From positions 10,946,539-11,010,538 of the forward strand of contig NC_087070.1 of NCBI RefSeq assembly GCF_963678635.1: a stretch of 64,000 nucleotides of DNA, in the 5' to 3' direction. The notes beneath the pieces are model-generated. The model was not told where the DNA came from and made no database searches. It worked only from the letters and a program-made list of their open reading frames with translations. The translations under genes and the position numbers were made by a program. This stretch comes from Symsagittifera roscoffensis. Lineage: Eukaryota > Xenacoelomorpha > Acoela > Convolutidae. This document shows, piece after piece, positions 44,700-57,660 of the stretch (position 1 is its first letter; every line of letters begins with the position of its first letter).

Positions 44700-47600
44700 T
44701 TTTCTTAAAACGTTTTGCTTCTTTTTCATATTTTTGAATGCTGGACTGTCATTTCCGAGATGTCAAAGTATCAATCAAAATTTCATAAAAAACTGAAAGT
44801 GATCATAACTTTTGTTCCCTATATTGAAAGTTCCGTATATTTGTCTTTTTTATTTTCTATTTTTTGTAAAAAGTATCTACTAAATTAATTATAAGTTTGA
44901 GTCGTTTGAATCTTCTTTTACATTTTTTTCAGTAGTGAATCAATATAAATTAGATTTCGAGAACAAAACTTTTTGATTTTTTAGTCCAATTTCCAGCTGT
45001 TTTTGGCCAATTTTTATACTATTATCTTACTAAAACAGTAAAACAAGGTTGTTTCAAGCCGCTAAAAACTAATTTATCTCATCGCGTACAAAAAATATAC
45101 AAACTTTTCTGTTCTCCTTGCACATCGACTATTCATTCAATCTTGCTATTGAGTTTTGTTGTCATATTTTGTATTTCCTTTTTTTAATTTTATGTTGGTT
45201 CCCAAAATATTTAAACTCAAAAATAAACAAAAAAATGGTAAATTTAGCAAAAAATCTCACACACTCCTTGCATTTGGAAGGCGTTAGCTAATTTGATCTA
45301 TTTTCTCGCAAAATAATACACCAAAATATGCAAAATCTTTGATAAAACTTAAAAAGCTTGGAATAGGTCATCATTATGCCATATCAGAATATTTCTTTCT
45401 AGAATTACGAGGCCCTACTGTGCACTGAATATGCGCACTATTTGGTGTATGAAAGTCACTGGAACCCAAGGACAAATTTTTAAATTTGTAATTTTTCTAT
45501 GGGACCGATCAATAGAAACACAAAATTAGTCCCCTATTTTGGGTCAAACTTTTTAACTTAAAAACCATCAATGAGTTTTTTTTCATATGTGCTTTATAGA
45601 AAAAACTTCACCCATTTGCTGCTATTACTAAAATTTCTAGCGGGCTATAATCGGAAAAATCAGAGAAATTTATTTTGAAGGGTATGGTTCATTTGTTTAG
45701 TTATCATTTCTAATTAGGTCACTAAATGTGAAGCAAATTACGCTTTTCGAAGAAAAGACAATTGAAAGACAAAGGAAAACATTTTCGCTTCAATCAAATA
45801 TGAAATTTAAAAAGCAAATCAAAAAACAGTTTTTTGTTCAGGTTAGCTTAGTCTCTTCTGAATTATTAAATGCCCTGCCAATCATAAACTTTCGGTTGGC
45901 CTTGTTTTGAATTTTTTTCAGAGGTTGCAATGTGGCCTGCCTTTTGAAAGATCGTTGAAAAATTGCCACGTTCAAGTTCAATCTAGAAAAAATCTTCTGG
46001 CACACACTGAACAACAATCATTTTTTTTCCATTTCTCAAAAAAAACTGATTAATTTTTGTCAAGGTAGTTTTTCAATTCTCTGGACAAATTTCGACTTTT
46101 TGAATAAAAATGATGCAGTTTTCTTACCTTTACTTTTTTAACTATCTAATATTTTTTGAAGTCACGAGCTGTAACTTGCAAAGAATGTTTCGATGGTTAA
46201 GAGGTTTTAGCATATCCAACTTGGGAAAATTGTGACAATTAACTCGCGATATATTTCGTTCTAGAATGCGTAAGTTGCAAATCAGAATTTGTAACAGTTT
46301 TAATTGAGGTTGTCTTAAATGTTGGGTTTGAGAAGATATTTGGAACCGATCAATAACTTGTAGTTTACAAGGGACTTTCCGTAGTCGCAGACAATTTCCA
46401 GTTTTTTGTTTTTTTTTTGTTCGAGAAAAACACAGCTTTTTGTAAAAAGTTAAAATATTCCATAGATGTAAAGGGAAGTCGGAGTTTTGCTCAGAAACAA
46501 ACAGTTTTGTCATTAAAAAGGTGGTCTGTTTGAATTAACTTACCGCTGCAACAGATACTTGCAGAACACGTTTTTTTTTGAAACTTTGTTCCGGTGGATC
46601 TTAGTGAAACTTTGTTTTCGGGTAATTTTTAGATTTTTCCCCTTTTTTTTCGCGCGAAATCAGCTACCACGATTAATCATCATGGATAGATAACGATGTA
46701 TAATATTAAAATCATTTCAGTCAAGATTAGAACGAACTTTGGAACTTTTGAAAAAAACCGAGAAAAACCGGATTGAAACTTTTGATTTGTCATCTATTTC
46801 ATTTAAAGCGAGCCCGTGCAGCAACAAACCCGCCTATTTGTGCCTAATTTAAGCCATTCAAAACAGCTTAATTCTTCTTAGTTTTCAATTTTGGCAATTA
46901 AAATTGGTTTTCCAAGATAATATGTACCATTTTGAGAATCAAAAATTTTTTAAAACTTTTTGCCGGGGTTTGTTATTTTTTTTTGCTGGATATATTTGCG
47001 ACCGAGTTTTTGAGTTTTAATTTTTTAATTTTTTTGCAGAAAAGTCGCAAAACTAACTTCCCTTGCACTACTCGTTTCAATTAATTTCCCTATCAATGAT
47101 TGGAGAACGAACCAAACAAACAGTTAAATCAATTAGTGTGTTGATAACGTTAGTCAGTAAGTTTGACGAAAGTTTTTAAAGACACGGATTGACATCTGTA
47201 GATAAACTTTATTTGTCTAAAACTGTTTTCACAATTGAAAACAAAGCTAGCCGATTGCTGAGCAATCATGTTAAAATGTTCCGACCACTTTCCTAAAAAA
47301 CTACAATATAGCGTTGTTTCTTCTGCGTGGTGTAATTAGAGAACTAAGCAAACGTGTAGGAAGTTAGTGAAGTAGGCACAAAAAACCTCAATTTTCTTTT
47401 AAAAATAAATAAACGTAAAAATGAAAAAAAAAACTCTCGCCTGTTTTCTGCACTACAATTTTTTTATTTGATATAAAATTGCTTATGGCCAAGAAAGCGC
47501 TTGAGGAAACATCCAAAAATTGTTTTTTTTTTATTTTGGTAACTTTTTTCAGCCTCTACCTTCTTCATGTATATAAAACGAACGTTAATCGATCGCTTTG

Positions 47601-49880
47601 CTCGTTCTCAAAATTGGACTGAAATTCAAAAAACTTAAACCATTTTTTTCTAAAATTGGGAGTCTTTTTGAAATTTGATTTTGAAAATTACTAATTTTCG
47701 CACTTAATGCTAACTTCGAAGCTCTTATCCATAACTATGAAAGCATACGGCTAATTATTTATGCGTGACGAATTGTCCCGCACAACAAAATCGTTCCAAA
47801 TTGAATTGACGCTAGCTAGTCGGCCTTAATAATTTGGTACGACTCAAGTCTTCAGACTTAATCATTGATATTCTCCAAGGCTTATAGTTATCCAAAAACT
47901 CTAATCGATATGAATTAAGGGGCAGTCGGAACATTCAGGGCTTTGCCGTGATAAACTAGCAGTCTCGTTTATACTATCCAAAAATAGATTTAGCATTGTG
48001 TTAGTTGATCAGAAAAGTTTATTCTTCTTTACAATTAGGCTTCAATCAGACTTTAAAGTAGATGGATTTGTTTTGAGTTACACAAAAACCTATTTTTGTC
48101 GGCATAGATGTTCAATACAAATTTTTGAGGGGTTTGAACTGATTGCAGAATTGCACGAAGAAACTGGTAAAAATGATCAAAAAGAATTCCAAAAACAATG
48201 TAATCTATAAAAGACAATATTTGAAGCAATTTTAAAATTGTCACCAAAAATTAAATTGAATCAGAAAAAACTTGATGAATTGCCTTGTTAACACAGCATA
48301 TCTGATATAAATTAGTTTTGATTCAAATTTGGCAAAAAAACAATCGAAATCATTTGAAAAATTGTAAAATTTATCAGAATTATTTAAAACTTCAAGATTT
48401 TGACCCGAAGAAAGCGATATTGTGTTGCAGTTTGTTTTTCTGTCAATACACTTTTGATTTCAATCCAAATCAATTTTCAAACATCAATTCACTTACAGTT
48501 TTTTGCATATACTTTCTGTCGAGCTGTTCATTTCATACTTGATACGTTTGCCATCAACAGGACTCATTATTTTTTTGTAGCATCTGTTGCTTGAAATGCC
48601 ATTAATTGTATGGAAGCCTTTTGGACAGACACCTTAAAAAAAGAAGCTTGAACCTAGTAAACTTTTCATTTCCCCTTTGGCACTTGCTAAATAATTGCTA
48701 CCCCAATAATGAAAAAAAATCAATGGTTAAGAATATGCGAACTTTGTACCTTGTAAGGTATTCTCCTTTGTGCAACAACAACTAGGATATAGATAGCAAG
48801 ATCTCTTTCAAAAGGAGCGTAATTAATTTTTTGTGAAGCTAAAAATAGTTTTCTTCCATAGTGACAACAAATAGACTGCAACTAAGCTTGTGCACATAAT
48901 GTAGCAAAATTTGCAATCCATCGAATCCATTGAAAAATAATTTAGTTCGATACAAAATTGTAGCGAAATGAAAAAAAAACTATTTCAATTGATTCCAAGT
49001 TCTTTTAAATTCAATTTGCTGTTTTCGTTTTCAGTTCAAAATGATTCTTAATCAATTTATTGTATAATACTTTTACACACAGATTGTACAGAAACCATAG
49101 AAGATTTTCTCGACTATCAAACAATATAAAGCATGTAGAAAAAAATATATAACTTGTGCTTTCATTTGGTTTTTCCTAATCATGTTTGGCCTGAAAAAAC
49201 TTTGAGTGTCACCATTGTTAACATTCTGCACAAAAACTAATGTTTTCTATTTTCATCAAGAAAACTACATTTGAAGAAGTGTAGCATTTTTTTTATTTTT
49301 TCATCAACGCTCTAACCCTTAGATTTGCATATTTCAAAAAATAATTGCTGAAAGTCAAACACTTCAAGTAAGAAACTGTCGACGAGCCATTTTCTTTAGA
49401 TGGAGATTTCTCCTGAGTGCAACCTTTTTCTAGATTCGAAGCAAAAGCAATATTAGGTTTAATTATGTTGAGTTTTTGATGGGTTTCGTTATCTTGCAAA
49501 ATTCCATTTGAATCAATTTGAATAATTTTCAAAGCAAAAATCTTTTAATTTCTCTTCCGAAAAAATCCGGTTCAATCCATTATAAATCGATTAACGTGTC
49601 TAAATGGGGTACACTTTAGATACGTTAAATTTTTTCTAAATTTTTTCTCTTTTTTTATCCAATTCAGCAGTGTTAATCAGTTTTAACTAAGCATCAATTG
49701 TTAGAAAAAAACTAAAAGAAAAACTTTCTATTTTTTATTAACACTTTTCTCTTTTTACAGCAAAAGCTGATAAGAAACTTTGAACGATTGGATTTTTTAA
49801 AATGAGTTTTCACAAGTATTTTATATTTTTTTTCCAAAAACACAATTGGACTATTTGCGACTTGATTTTAATTCAACAGA
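44700..49880. other. AT-rich intergenic or intronic DNA; no supported gene
   Basis: Scattered short frames, none recognised (for example 45,728-45,910 plus and 46,513-46,142 minus). Holds an end of the CATTACGAGGC repeat (45,405-45,440) and dispersed sequences shared with 62,500-62,960 (46,080-46,280 and 47,922-47,954). Confidence 0.5.
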
Positions 49881-50029
49881 CTCTTTTCTATTCTTTTAAC
49901 TCTAGCTTAGTTAGTCTTAGTATACCAGTGTTATTTGAGCACTTCTTTTTATGCCGCACTCAAGTGATTCAAATCTGCGGAAAATTCCAGTCTTTTAGCC
50001 GAACCACACTGTAGAAACCCCCACCAAAT

Positions 50030-50940
50030 GGAGAAATTGGATTATTCAAATCCACTTGGAAATCATTGCCACAGAGAACTTAGATATAAACAACCTGAAA
50101 GAGCAACTCGCGTCGGAAACAGAAATCAGAACTAAATTTAAAAGATTCCAAAAATGAAACACATAGGAGAGCCAGTGAGCCCAAAATCAAAAAAGTAACG
50201 CGAATTTACGAGAACGCTAAAGAAAGAAGAATCGCGGAAGAAAAACTAAAATTTGGTGCCATGAGAAGAAACGAAGCCGACAAAATTCTATACTTGGCTC
50301 GGGGATCCGCGGCGAAAAGAGTGTTTTCACAGAAACAGTTTAGGGTGAAAGTTCAATCTATCTATCCTTTTTAAAGAATTTTTCGAACTCCTTGAATAAG
50401 TATTTTTGAAACCAACAAACATCACGTTTGAGCGTTTCAAACTATTGAGCCGAAATCAACAAGACCAAAAAGACAGAAACTCCTAAAGACAATTTTGGGA
50501 AGCACTCTCGGGTTTAGCTAGAACGAGTGACATAGGAATAAATGCATGAACAAAAATGGATGAGAGATGCCGATCTTCAACTTCAAGAACTGCGATCTCC
50601 AACGGAGATCCTGTCGGAAATGTTGAATCCATTGGTTGCACTCCATCAGGCAACTTTTGACAAGAATAATTTTTGTAACCACCTAAAATTAACCTATAGA
50701 CCGGGGCTAAAAACAACAACGGCAAAAAGTAAAAAAAAATAATCCTGTAAATAAACAACCAAGACTGAACAAAAGAAGACAAAACTCGTGAATAAAATGT
50801 GGAAATGCTTTTGCTAAAAGTCACTTGAATGTTTGCCCGGCAAAGGAAAAAATATATAACATATGTAAATACAAAGGACACTTCGGAAGAATTCGTTAAG
50901 TAAAAGCGAGAAAAATAATTGAAAATAATGTAGAAGAAAT
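50030..50940 (+). pseudogene. Gypsy-like gag with zinc knuckle (element 3)
   Basis: About 50,150-50,360 reads as a charged helical segment (YENAKERRIAEEKLKFGAMR). About 50,790-50,905 reads KCGNAFAKSHLNVCPAKEK then ICKYKGHFGRI, a double CCHC-like knuckle with some cysteines lost. A 185-codon minus-strand frame over the same stretch is a shadow: it is hydrophobic only because it is the complement of A-rich gag. Confidence 0.62.
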
Positions 50941-50989
50941 TGTACATAGTCAAAGTTACCAATATTCGAACCACTATCGAGCCAAGAAG

Positions 50990-51560
50990 ACAATTTTGAG
51001 AGCTTATAAATGGTTGGTCAGAAGAAGGAACTGAGGACAATGGCGACTACTCTGTACTGAACATAAGAACGATCTGCGACGACAATGGTTTAGAAATTAA
51101 GAAAATTGTACATATCGGCATAGGCGATGGCTTAATTGTAAACATAAATATTCCTGTTGAATCAATTTTTCCAGAAGGATTTTAAAACATAATGTGCTTC
51201 ACGAGTCAAAACTAAGAGACCCACAGTTGGCGATTCTTGCGGCCTCACCAGCGACACGATAAACACAGTCGGAGAGATTCTTTTTAGAATACAAACCAAT
51301 TGATGGATTTCAAACGATACTCCATTCAAACAACCGGAGAAGATAAAAATAATTTAGGAAACGAAAACTTGCCCAGATTGGGAAGTGAAGTCACCCAAAA
51401 ACAATCCCTTCATCCAGTAAACAGTGTTTCACTTTCGAATACAAACCCTAACTTGGACAAACAATTCGAGGGACTTATTAGCTGAGAAGGAAAAACCCAT
51501 TAGATAGAAAGATCACGCATTTTCATATAATTTTTAAACCAATCCAAACCAAGGGTAGGA
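50990..51560 (+). pseudogene. Probable protease and linker (element 3)
   Basis: The interval sits between gag and RT and reads in pieces as IVHIGIGDGLIVNINIPVE and, near 51,225, DSCGLTSDTINTVG, which could be a decayed active-site loop. 51,300-51,485 has an open frame ending FEGLIS. Assignment rests mostly on position. Confidence 0.35.
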
Positions 51561-51579
51561 GAGTCCCCTTACGTAAAGT

Positions 51580-52380
51580 GTGAACTGAAAAGAATGATGA
51601 AAGAAGCACATAAAATCAAATTAGACAAATGTGACGAAGATTAATTTATAAGCCCGATAGAAATTACCAGCAGAAAGATGGTACAAAAAAGTTAACCCTC
51701 AACTCTGAATTGTTAAACGACCAGATACTTCAAAAATCTTATCAAAAGCCAAACATACAACAAGTCATCAACAACATCGCTTTACAGCTCTCAAACAAAA
51801 AAAGGGTAAAATTTTGGATTATTAGCCTAGATCTGAAAAATGCCTACGTTCATCTAAGAATATACAATAACACGAGCAAGCCAGGTCATTTTAATGTCGT
51901 GGATCGTGAAATCACTGGAACCTATAGCTTTTTTACGGGATTCCTTGGATTGGGAGACAACCCGAACGAATTCCAAAGGGTGATGGATTCAACGTTAAAA
52001 ATTTTTTTTTTTTTTACAAATTGCTACATTGACGATATCTTAACTGACCCAAAAAGTTCATTGGAAGAGCATAACACCATTCTGTGGAGTATTTTGATTA
52101 TCTTGGAGGGCAAAAAAATTGCACTATAGTGGGAAAAATGTGCCCTTTTTCAAAAATATACAGATTGATTAGGCTTCAAACTTTCAGCCACAGGCAAATA
52201 CTTCTGGTGAGGAAATCCATTTCGAAAAAAAAATTTCCCGAAGCTAAGTTTTTCAGACTTAAGATCATTCTTCGGTTCGATAAAGCATTTCATGAAACTT
52301 GTACCGAGTCTGTCAACTCAAAAATCAGTCTATCATTGGGATGATTCTCATACTTCGGCTTTTTAAGAACTTAGAAGGCA
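51580..52380 (+). pseudogene. Gypsy-like reverse transcriptase (element 3)
   Basis: A 139-codon frame (51,710-52,129) contains WIISLDLKNAYVHLRI with the first catalytic Asp, GFLGLGDNPNEFQRVMD, and CYIDDIL, an intact Y-x-D-D box. Upstream (51,590-51,705) the sequence resembles the primer-grip entry of RT but is interrupted by stops, and a frameshift at about 52,130 moves the thumb region to another frame (SKKKFPEAKFFRL). Confidence 0.85.
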
Positions 52381-52469
52381 AATTATGAATTTATCAGAAA
52401 ATAATCACTCTGATATCAAAAAAATGTCAAAATTAAAAGCAGACACTTCGCATAACGGATTAGGATCAA

Positions 52470-52864
52470 CAGTCGAATAATGGTATAGGGATCCTTTGAT
52501 AACGATCGCATTCGCATCTAGGTTTTTGAACAAACACGAAATGAAAATTTTGACAAATGAGCTAGCATTGCTGGGAGTGATCTGTGCTACCAAACACTTT
52601 AAAAATTATCCATACGGATCAGAGTTCGAAATCTTAACCGGTCATAAAGTTTTATTATCCGCGCTAATTGCTAACCACAACAATAAAACTTTGCACAGTA
52701 GGTTGAACCGTTGTTTACACCGGCTTTTGCTTTTTAACTTTAAAACTAAGCATATATCAGGGAGAGAAATGGTATTCAATGACTTATTAACAAGATTTTA
52801 TTCCGTAAAAGCCCTTCCGGTTTCCCAGTACGACGAGCAGTTTGTGGTCGCCACAATCATTTAA
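52470..52864 (+). pseudogene. Gypsy-like RNase H (element 3)
   Basis: A 122-codon frame reads ITIAFASRFLNKHEMK, TNELALLGVICATKHFKNYP, SEFEILTGHKVLLSAL and FNFKTKHISGREMVFNDLL. These are the RNase H C-terminal landmarks (FASRxLN, E-x-E-LL, ILTDHxxL, KHIxGxxN-xx-D-x-LSR). The catalytic Asp of ILTDH is Gly here, so the enzyme is dead even though the frame is open. Confidence 0.87.
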
Positions 52865-53149
52865 GATTACAGAAAACTTATTTGTAATGTTGTTGATAAG
52901 AAGAAGAATTGTATAAAGAACTAATTGTTGATAATTAAACAAATAAACAAATAAAAAACTTGGGTTATTACTATCCAACAGCCGGAAAGAATGAAAATTT
53001 ATTACACATCCAACGATCGTCTTTCGCGAATATTCTGAATTATGTCACAGATACAATTCACGAGTAATTGAGTCACGAGCAATTCCATTCCCATAGATCT
53101 TTCAAAATCCAATTTTCATCAATATTTCTAATCTGACATCTTTGTTTTT

Positions 53150-54240
53150 TTCTTCTTTATCCTATCATTACTTCATGCTCTATCAAAGTAAAATTCCCGA
53201 AGACAGATCAGAGTTCATTGCAAATCAATTATCACTCAATTCCTAAATTTATCAGTACTTTCAGAAAAACAAGAGAGTGTTTTAAAAATTTTGAGAACGA
53301 CAAAATTACACAAATTCAATAGAAATTATCCTGGAAAAACAAAAGAGGTTTATAGTTACCATCATCTCCACTAGTATTTACGGATCAGTATTCAAGAAAA
53401 ATATTATTATCCAGGACAAACGAGGACAAAACTCTGGCAGAAATTAAGACAGCCAGAGATTATTATGAATCGATATATTCATTAAGTTTCCTTTCGCGAA
53501 AGCGGTAAACAGTGCGTCAGCGTCCTCAAATTTCTCCTCTTTCTTGACTGATTACTGCAATCCAACAATATTTTGTAAAATAAAGAGTAGACCAAGGCTC
53601 GTTTTTTCCTACAGACGATAATAAAATTTTCTACGAAAAAAAGTACAAAAATATAGTTTTTATGATGTTGTGTACAGTGGGGGATCATTGATCCAATGGA
53701 GTCGTAGAACGTCTAATGTATACAGTAAAAGTGAAACTAATGGCAATGTTGTTCAACAAATCTAAACCGACTTTACATTCTTCGATTGATAAACTCATCT
53801 GGCACCTTCGTTTGACGATACAACTTTCCATTGGATGCACACCCTTCTTAAAACATTTAAATCGTTCTCCTGCTACTTTTGGAGATGCTTATTTAGATAA
53901 AGGCATGTCTTTAATGTCAAAAGAAGAAAGCCAAAGATTGAGGGGTAAACGACAAAACAGAAGATAGCTATTTAGAAGATTTTAAATCTGATAACAAAGT
54001 TTACGAGAGACAACCGGTGATAAAATGATGCAAGTTGCACCTAGAGCCCTGGTGGAACCCCTTTACTCAAGGAGAAAAACGGTTTAGAAAGATTGTTAAT
54101 AGAAAAGAAGGGCAATGGTGGAAAAGCTATTCCTCCGTACAAGATATTGGAGTCGAACACATCTACCCTTTCTCATCTAGAAAACCATCGGGTTCCTTGC
54201 CTTCGAAGAGGCGTAAAAAAGACGTTGCTAAGACATAAGA
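53150..54240 (+). pseudogene. Gypsy-like integrase (element 3)
   Basis: 53,360-53,400 reads LVFTDQYSRKI in the position of the first catalytic Asp. 53,600-53,700 carries a TDD remnant of the second. Then, around 53,675-53,735, the NGVVERLMYTVKVKLMAM stretch keeps the third residue, Glu. 53,716-53,967 continues with the family's IGCTPFLKHLNRSPATFGD segment. 54,035-54,238 is a basic C-terminal tail with KRRKK. Stops and frame changes separate the parts. Confidence 0.78.
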
Positions 54241-54499
54241 TTGTCTTTCGTTTGTTCTAGATGCAGAGTCGAAGTTAGGTTTAGACTTTTGGCACTACGT
54301 CCTGGATGATTACCTGGGCACGGATTCCGGGTTAAACTTAATTCTTAATCAATTTTTTATACTCGAAATTTCCTCACATTCTCCATGATGAAAGCTCAGC
54401 GACGACTAAACAGCCTCATTGGTTCCATATGAACATATCTGGGCAGAAGTGAGAACCCAACTTTAATAGAGGGGTCGCATGGAAAAACCGCTGCAACAG

Positions 54500-54960
54500 C
54501 CACGACTACCCCGTCTTGCAGCTACTCAAGACCAGGAAGAAACCTTGGACCTCCCAATTTTTATGGAATAGTAAGGTTCACGGCCAAGTATCTCCAGTGG
54601 CGGCGGTGGTCACAGTGGAGGAATCAGAAAATGAGCCAGTAATGTCAATCGAGTCTTCACACAAGAACCGGATCACACAAACAGTCGATTCGCAGTCAGC
54701 CTTTTTGACACCGCTGATAGGTTTCCAACCAAAGCCAGCATTGGCAGCAAAAACCATCCAAAGCTAAAACACAACTGATTCTTCATTAGAACCTTAACTG
54801 TTCGTATTGGGATCTCCTGCCTCAGAAACCCAGTTCGAGGATAAGGGCCAGGACAGCGATATTTCTTCGATTATCGTTACAGAATTTAGAACCGAGGCAG
54901 ACACTTTTCATAAAAACTTTAACACAGCCGAATATAACTTTTTTTAAACTCGAACTCAAA
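54500..54960 (+). pseudogene. Tail of element 3 polyprotein, function unknown
   Basis: 83-codon frame (54,516-54,767) and continuation to about 54,950, rich in S, T and E (VVTVEESENEPVMSIESSHK). It lies between integrase and the 3' LTR, where some Ty3/gypsy elements carry a further ORF. No signal peptide, membrane segment or recognised motif is visible, so I do not call it an envelope gene. Confidence 0.35.
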
Positions 54961-54974
54961 AGTCTTTATTTATG

Positions 54975-55629
54975 AATAGTAGTTGCTACCATTGGTCTTT
55001 ACCTTAAATCATTGCGACTTCAATTAAGGACTAGATTTTGTTTTCACATCCGTTGGGCATCGTAGTGGTTTTATTAGACTCTGTACATTAGTTAGGTAGA
55101 ACCACTGTTTTTTGCTCATGTTTTACCTAACCCCAATTGTTTATTTATGTTTTTCGTTTATCGCTGTATATATCTGTAAGGAACTGTATGTAGCCTGTAT
55201 GTTTTAACACCATTTTCAACTCTGTGTACTCTTGTTTTTTCTCTTATAATTTCCATGGTGTTGCTACATTAGAGACTTTTTGTAACAATCTTAGAGGTCC
55301 GTGGGAATGGAGTATGTTTTTGATTTGGCGACTTATATATACAGTTAATTATTAATTTTCTCCTGTAATGGGAATGTTTTGTGAGCTTGTTTTTCATCTC
55401 TCTTAATTTGACTTCATGTTACTATTTAGATGCCTGTTAGTTGTGACTGAACCGAAGTCGATTGGACTCCGGGTCCTTTGATGTTCTCTTTAGACAAAAG
55501 TCAGTTATACAATACAGTTATACAGTTATACAAAAAAGTCAGTTATACAGTTATCAACACATACATTTTTATTCCTCTAACTCTAGTGTAGTTTGTCTTA
55601 GTATACCAGTAGTGTTTGAACACTTATGC
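54975..55629 (+). repeat. 3' LTR region of gypsy-like element 3
   Basis: Ends at the CTAGTGTAGTTTGTCT / TATACCAGTA motif shared with the 5' side. Contains a TATATATACAG box near 55,335, a microsatellite-like cluster of CAGTTATACA (55,503-55,556), and AATCTTAGAGGTCCGTGGGA (55,287-55,306), which looks like a satellite monomer lacking its loop and right stem. The left boundary is uncertain. Confidence 0.5.
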
Positions 55630-57322
55630 TTTCAAAAAAGGAAATAAACAGTCAAAAGAAGTTGAAGGAACTACTAAAAACAATTCCAATGTTTGTGTTG
55701 TGAGCAAGCAGTACAGTTTTATCTTGAACAAATTATAAACTTCCATTGTGATCAACACTTTTAGCCTACTTGAATCAAAATAAAGAATCAATTTAACAAA
55801 AGGGATTAAATTTTTTATCTCAATGTATCCCGAATGAGCCAGCTGGATCAATTTTAGATTTTTTCGGGAACCACATTATGATTAAACAACTTCCAGTGAA
55901 GTCAAAAACTTACGCTGTTTCGTGAGGAAATATAGAATCAATTTTACAATAAAGAATCAAATATTTTCTCTCAAAAAAAAAATTCAGGTATTTCGATTGA
56001 TCCAGGTGGATCAATTTTAGGTTTTTTTTGTTGAACTGTTTATTGCTTAGCAATTTTTAGTTATAACAAAGGCTTACGCTATTTCATGTGGAAATAAGGA
56101 ATCAAACTAACAAAAAGGAATAACTTTTTTTCAATAAAAAATGTATTCTAATTGATCCATTCTTATTTCTAAACAATTTATTATCTTACTATCATAGGAT
56201 TACTAAAAGTATCTGCTGTCAAAATAAATTGTCTGAAGGTTATCTCCTCCAAAATAAGGTTGTAAATGACTTTAATATTTTTCATATATCACATATTTAC
56301 TCAGGTCTAAAGTAGCAGATCCTGAATGCATTGGTTTGTCCATATAAAACTTTTTCTAGATTTTATGATTTTTGTTTACAAGTTTTTTCGGCTAATATTA
56401 TTTTTCCCGAGAACTTGAGAGATTGTCAAAATCTCATTTGAACTCATATGTACAAAACACGAAACGTAACTTTTTCACAGATATTTTTGAACTCCTTAAC
56501 CTGATATTTGACAAGTGATCTAATTCCTGCCTTTTCTTTCTCAACTTATTCTGTAAAATTCTACCTTATGGGACGTTTCCTCGAGGGGCCTTAGGGCCAA
56601 TGAGTCGATCCCTGTGAGTATCTTATGACTGAATAAATGTGCTCACTAAATAATTCAAACTTCAAACTTCAGGTTTATATACTTAAAACAAATTTATTTG
56701 TATAACTATTTCAAAGCTTTTATCTTCTTTTTTTTCTTTAAAACTCAACTGTGAACTTGCTTTTAACCTTTTCCATCGTCCTACTACAAAAAAGAGCTTT
56801 TCAATGAAAAAAAAAATTGTTAAAAATCCAATATCAATATTGATTTGAGATATCTGATCAGTATTGTGATCAAATTACAATTTCAACAAAGACTTTTGGT
56901 TAAATTAACTACACAATGACATTTATCAACAATCATTCACTTTTGTACCTACAACTGTAACATTCTACAATAACTTTTTAAACAAATTTCTAAAAAGAGC
57001 CATCGACATTAACTTCTGTATTCAAATTAACTTCTTAGTCAGTCTCACAAAATTTTGAAATTTTCATGAGGAAGTTGTCATGACAAAAACATCTGCTGAC
57101 AATTCATCCCTTATTTCAGCTATATTTAATCTAGTACCATTAGTTTGATAGTTTATTAAGCAAAGTAGTAAAACAAATTCATTTGTTCCTTCAACTAAAC
57201 AAATGTTGCGTTTTCTTCGAAAGTCGGAGCAATATCTGTCACTGATGTATAGTCACTGATGTTAATTTATTGAAGCTCTAGTGTCAACCTGTAACGTAAA
57301 ATTTGTCGGCACATTGATTTTG

Positions 57323-57660
57323 TTGCGGATTCCGCAAGTAGCACATACAAGTAGTTGTTCCGGATTCCGAAATTGTAAGTGGATTCCGCAAAATTATCCG
57401 GATCCACTTACAATTTGCGGATTCCGCTTACAGTTTGCGGATTCCACTAACAGTTGCGGATTCCTCGACAAGCTTTTTTACTAAACACATATGCTATTAG
57501 TTTTCCATGGATTCCACAAACTTGTTCCGGATTCCACACATTTTGTTGCGGATTCAGCAAAGTTGCCTGTTTTTGGAGCTTTACAGTGTTTTAGCTATTT
57601 GACCGTGGAATCCAGAGAATATCAAAGAAAAGTAGCAGTTTTGCGGATCCGGGACAAATC
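57323..57660. repeat. Cluster of GCGGATTCCGC-type palindromes
   Basis: Starts with a perfect 15-base palindrome around one central T (TTGCGGATTCCGCAA, 57,323-57,337). Variants follow at about 57,360, 57,381, 57,397 (CCGGATCC), 57,418, 57,437, 57,457, 57,508, 57,528, 57,549, 57,603 and 57,643, spaced some 15-50 bases apart. The spacers (TTACAATT, TTACAGTT, AACAGTT) are also similar. Confidence 0.75.

Larger units (their letters stand above)
49885..55629 (+). mobile_element. Gypsy-like LTR retrotransposon 3, degenerate
   Basis: Plus-strand gag, protease, RT, RNase H and integrase in order. Similar LTR-end sequences flank it: AACTCTAGCTTAGTTAGTCT...TATACCAGTG at 49,899-49,945 and AACTCTAGTGTAGTTTGTCT...TATACCAGTA at 55,579-55,625. 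The 5' LTR is truncated or strongly diverged to the left of this match. It is the best preserved of the three gypsy-like copies: RT (51,710-52,129) and RNase H (52,496-52,864) each keep an unbroken frame of 120-139 codons. Confidence 0.82.

Noticed and set aside
50483-51040. 185-codon minus-strand frame with many hydrophobic residues, resembling a membrane protein
   Set aside because: It is antisense to the gag region of gypsy-like element 3; the hydrophobicity follows from the A-rich sense strand, and the sense strand shows a zinc-knuckle pattern.
54500-54960. Envelope gene of a retrovirus-like gypsy element
   Set aside because: Position fits, but there is no signal peptide, transmembrane segment, furin-like site or cysteine pattern.
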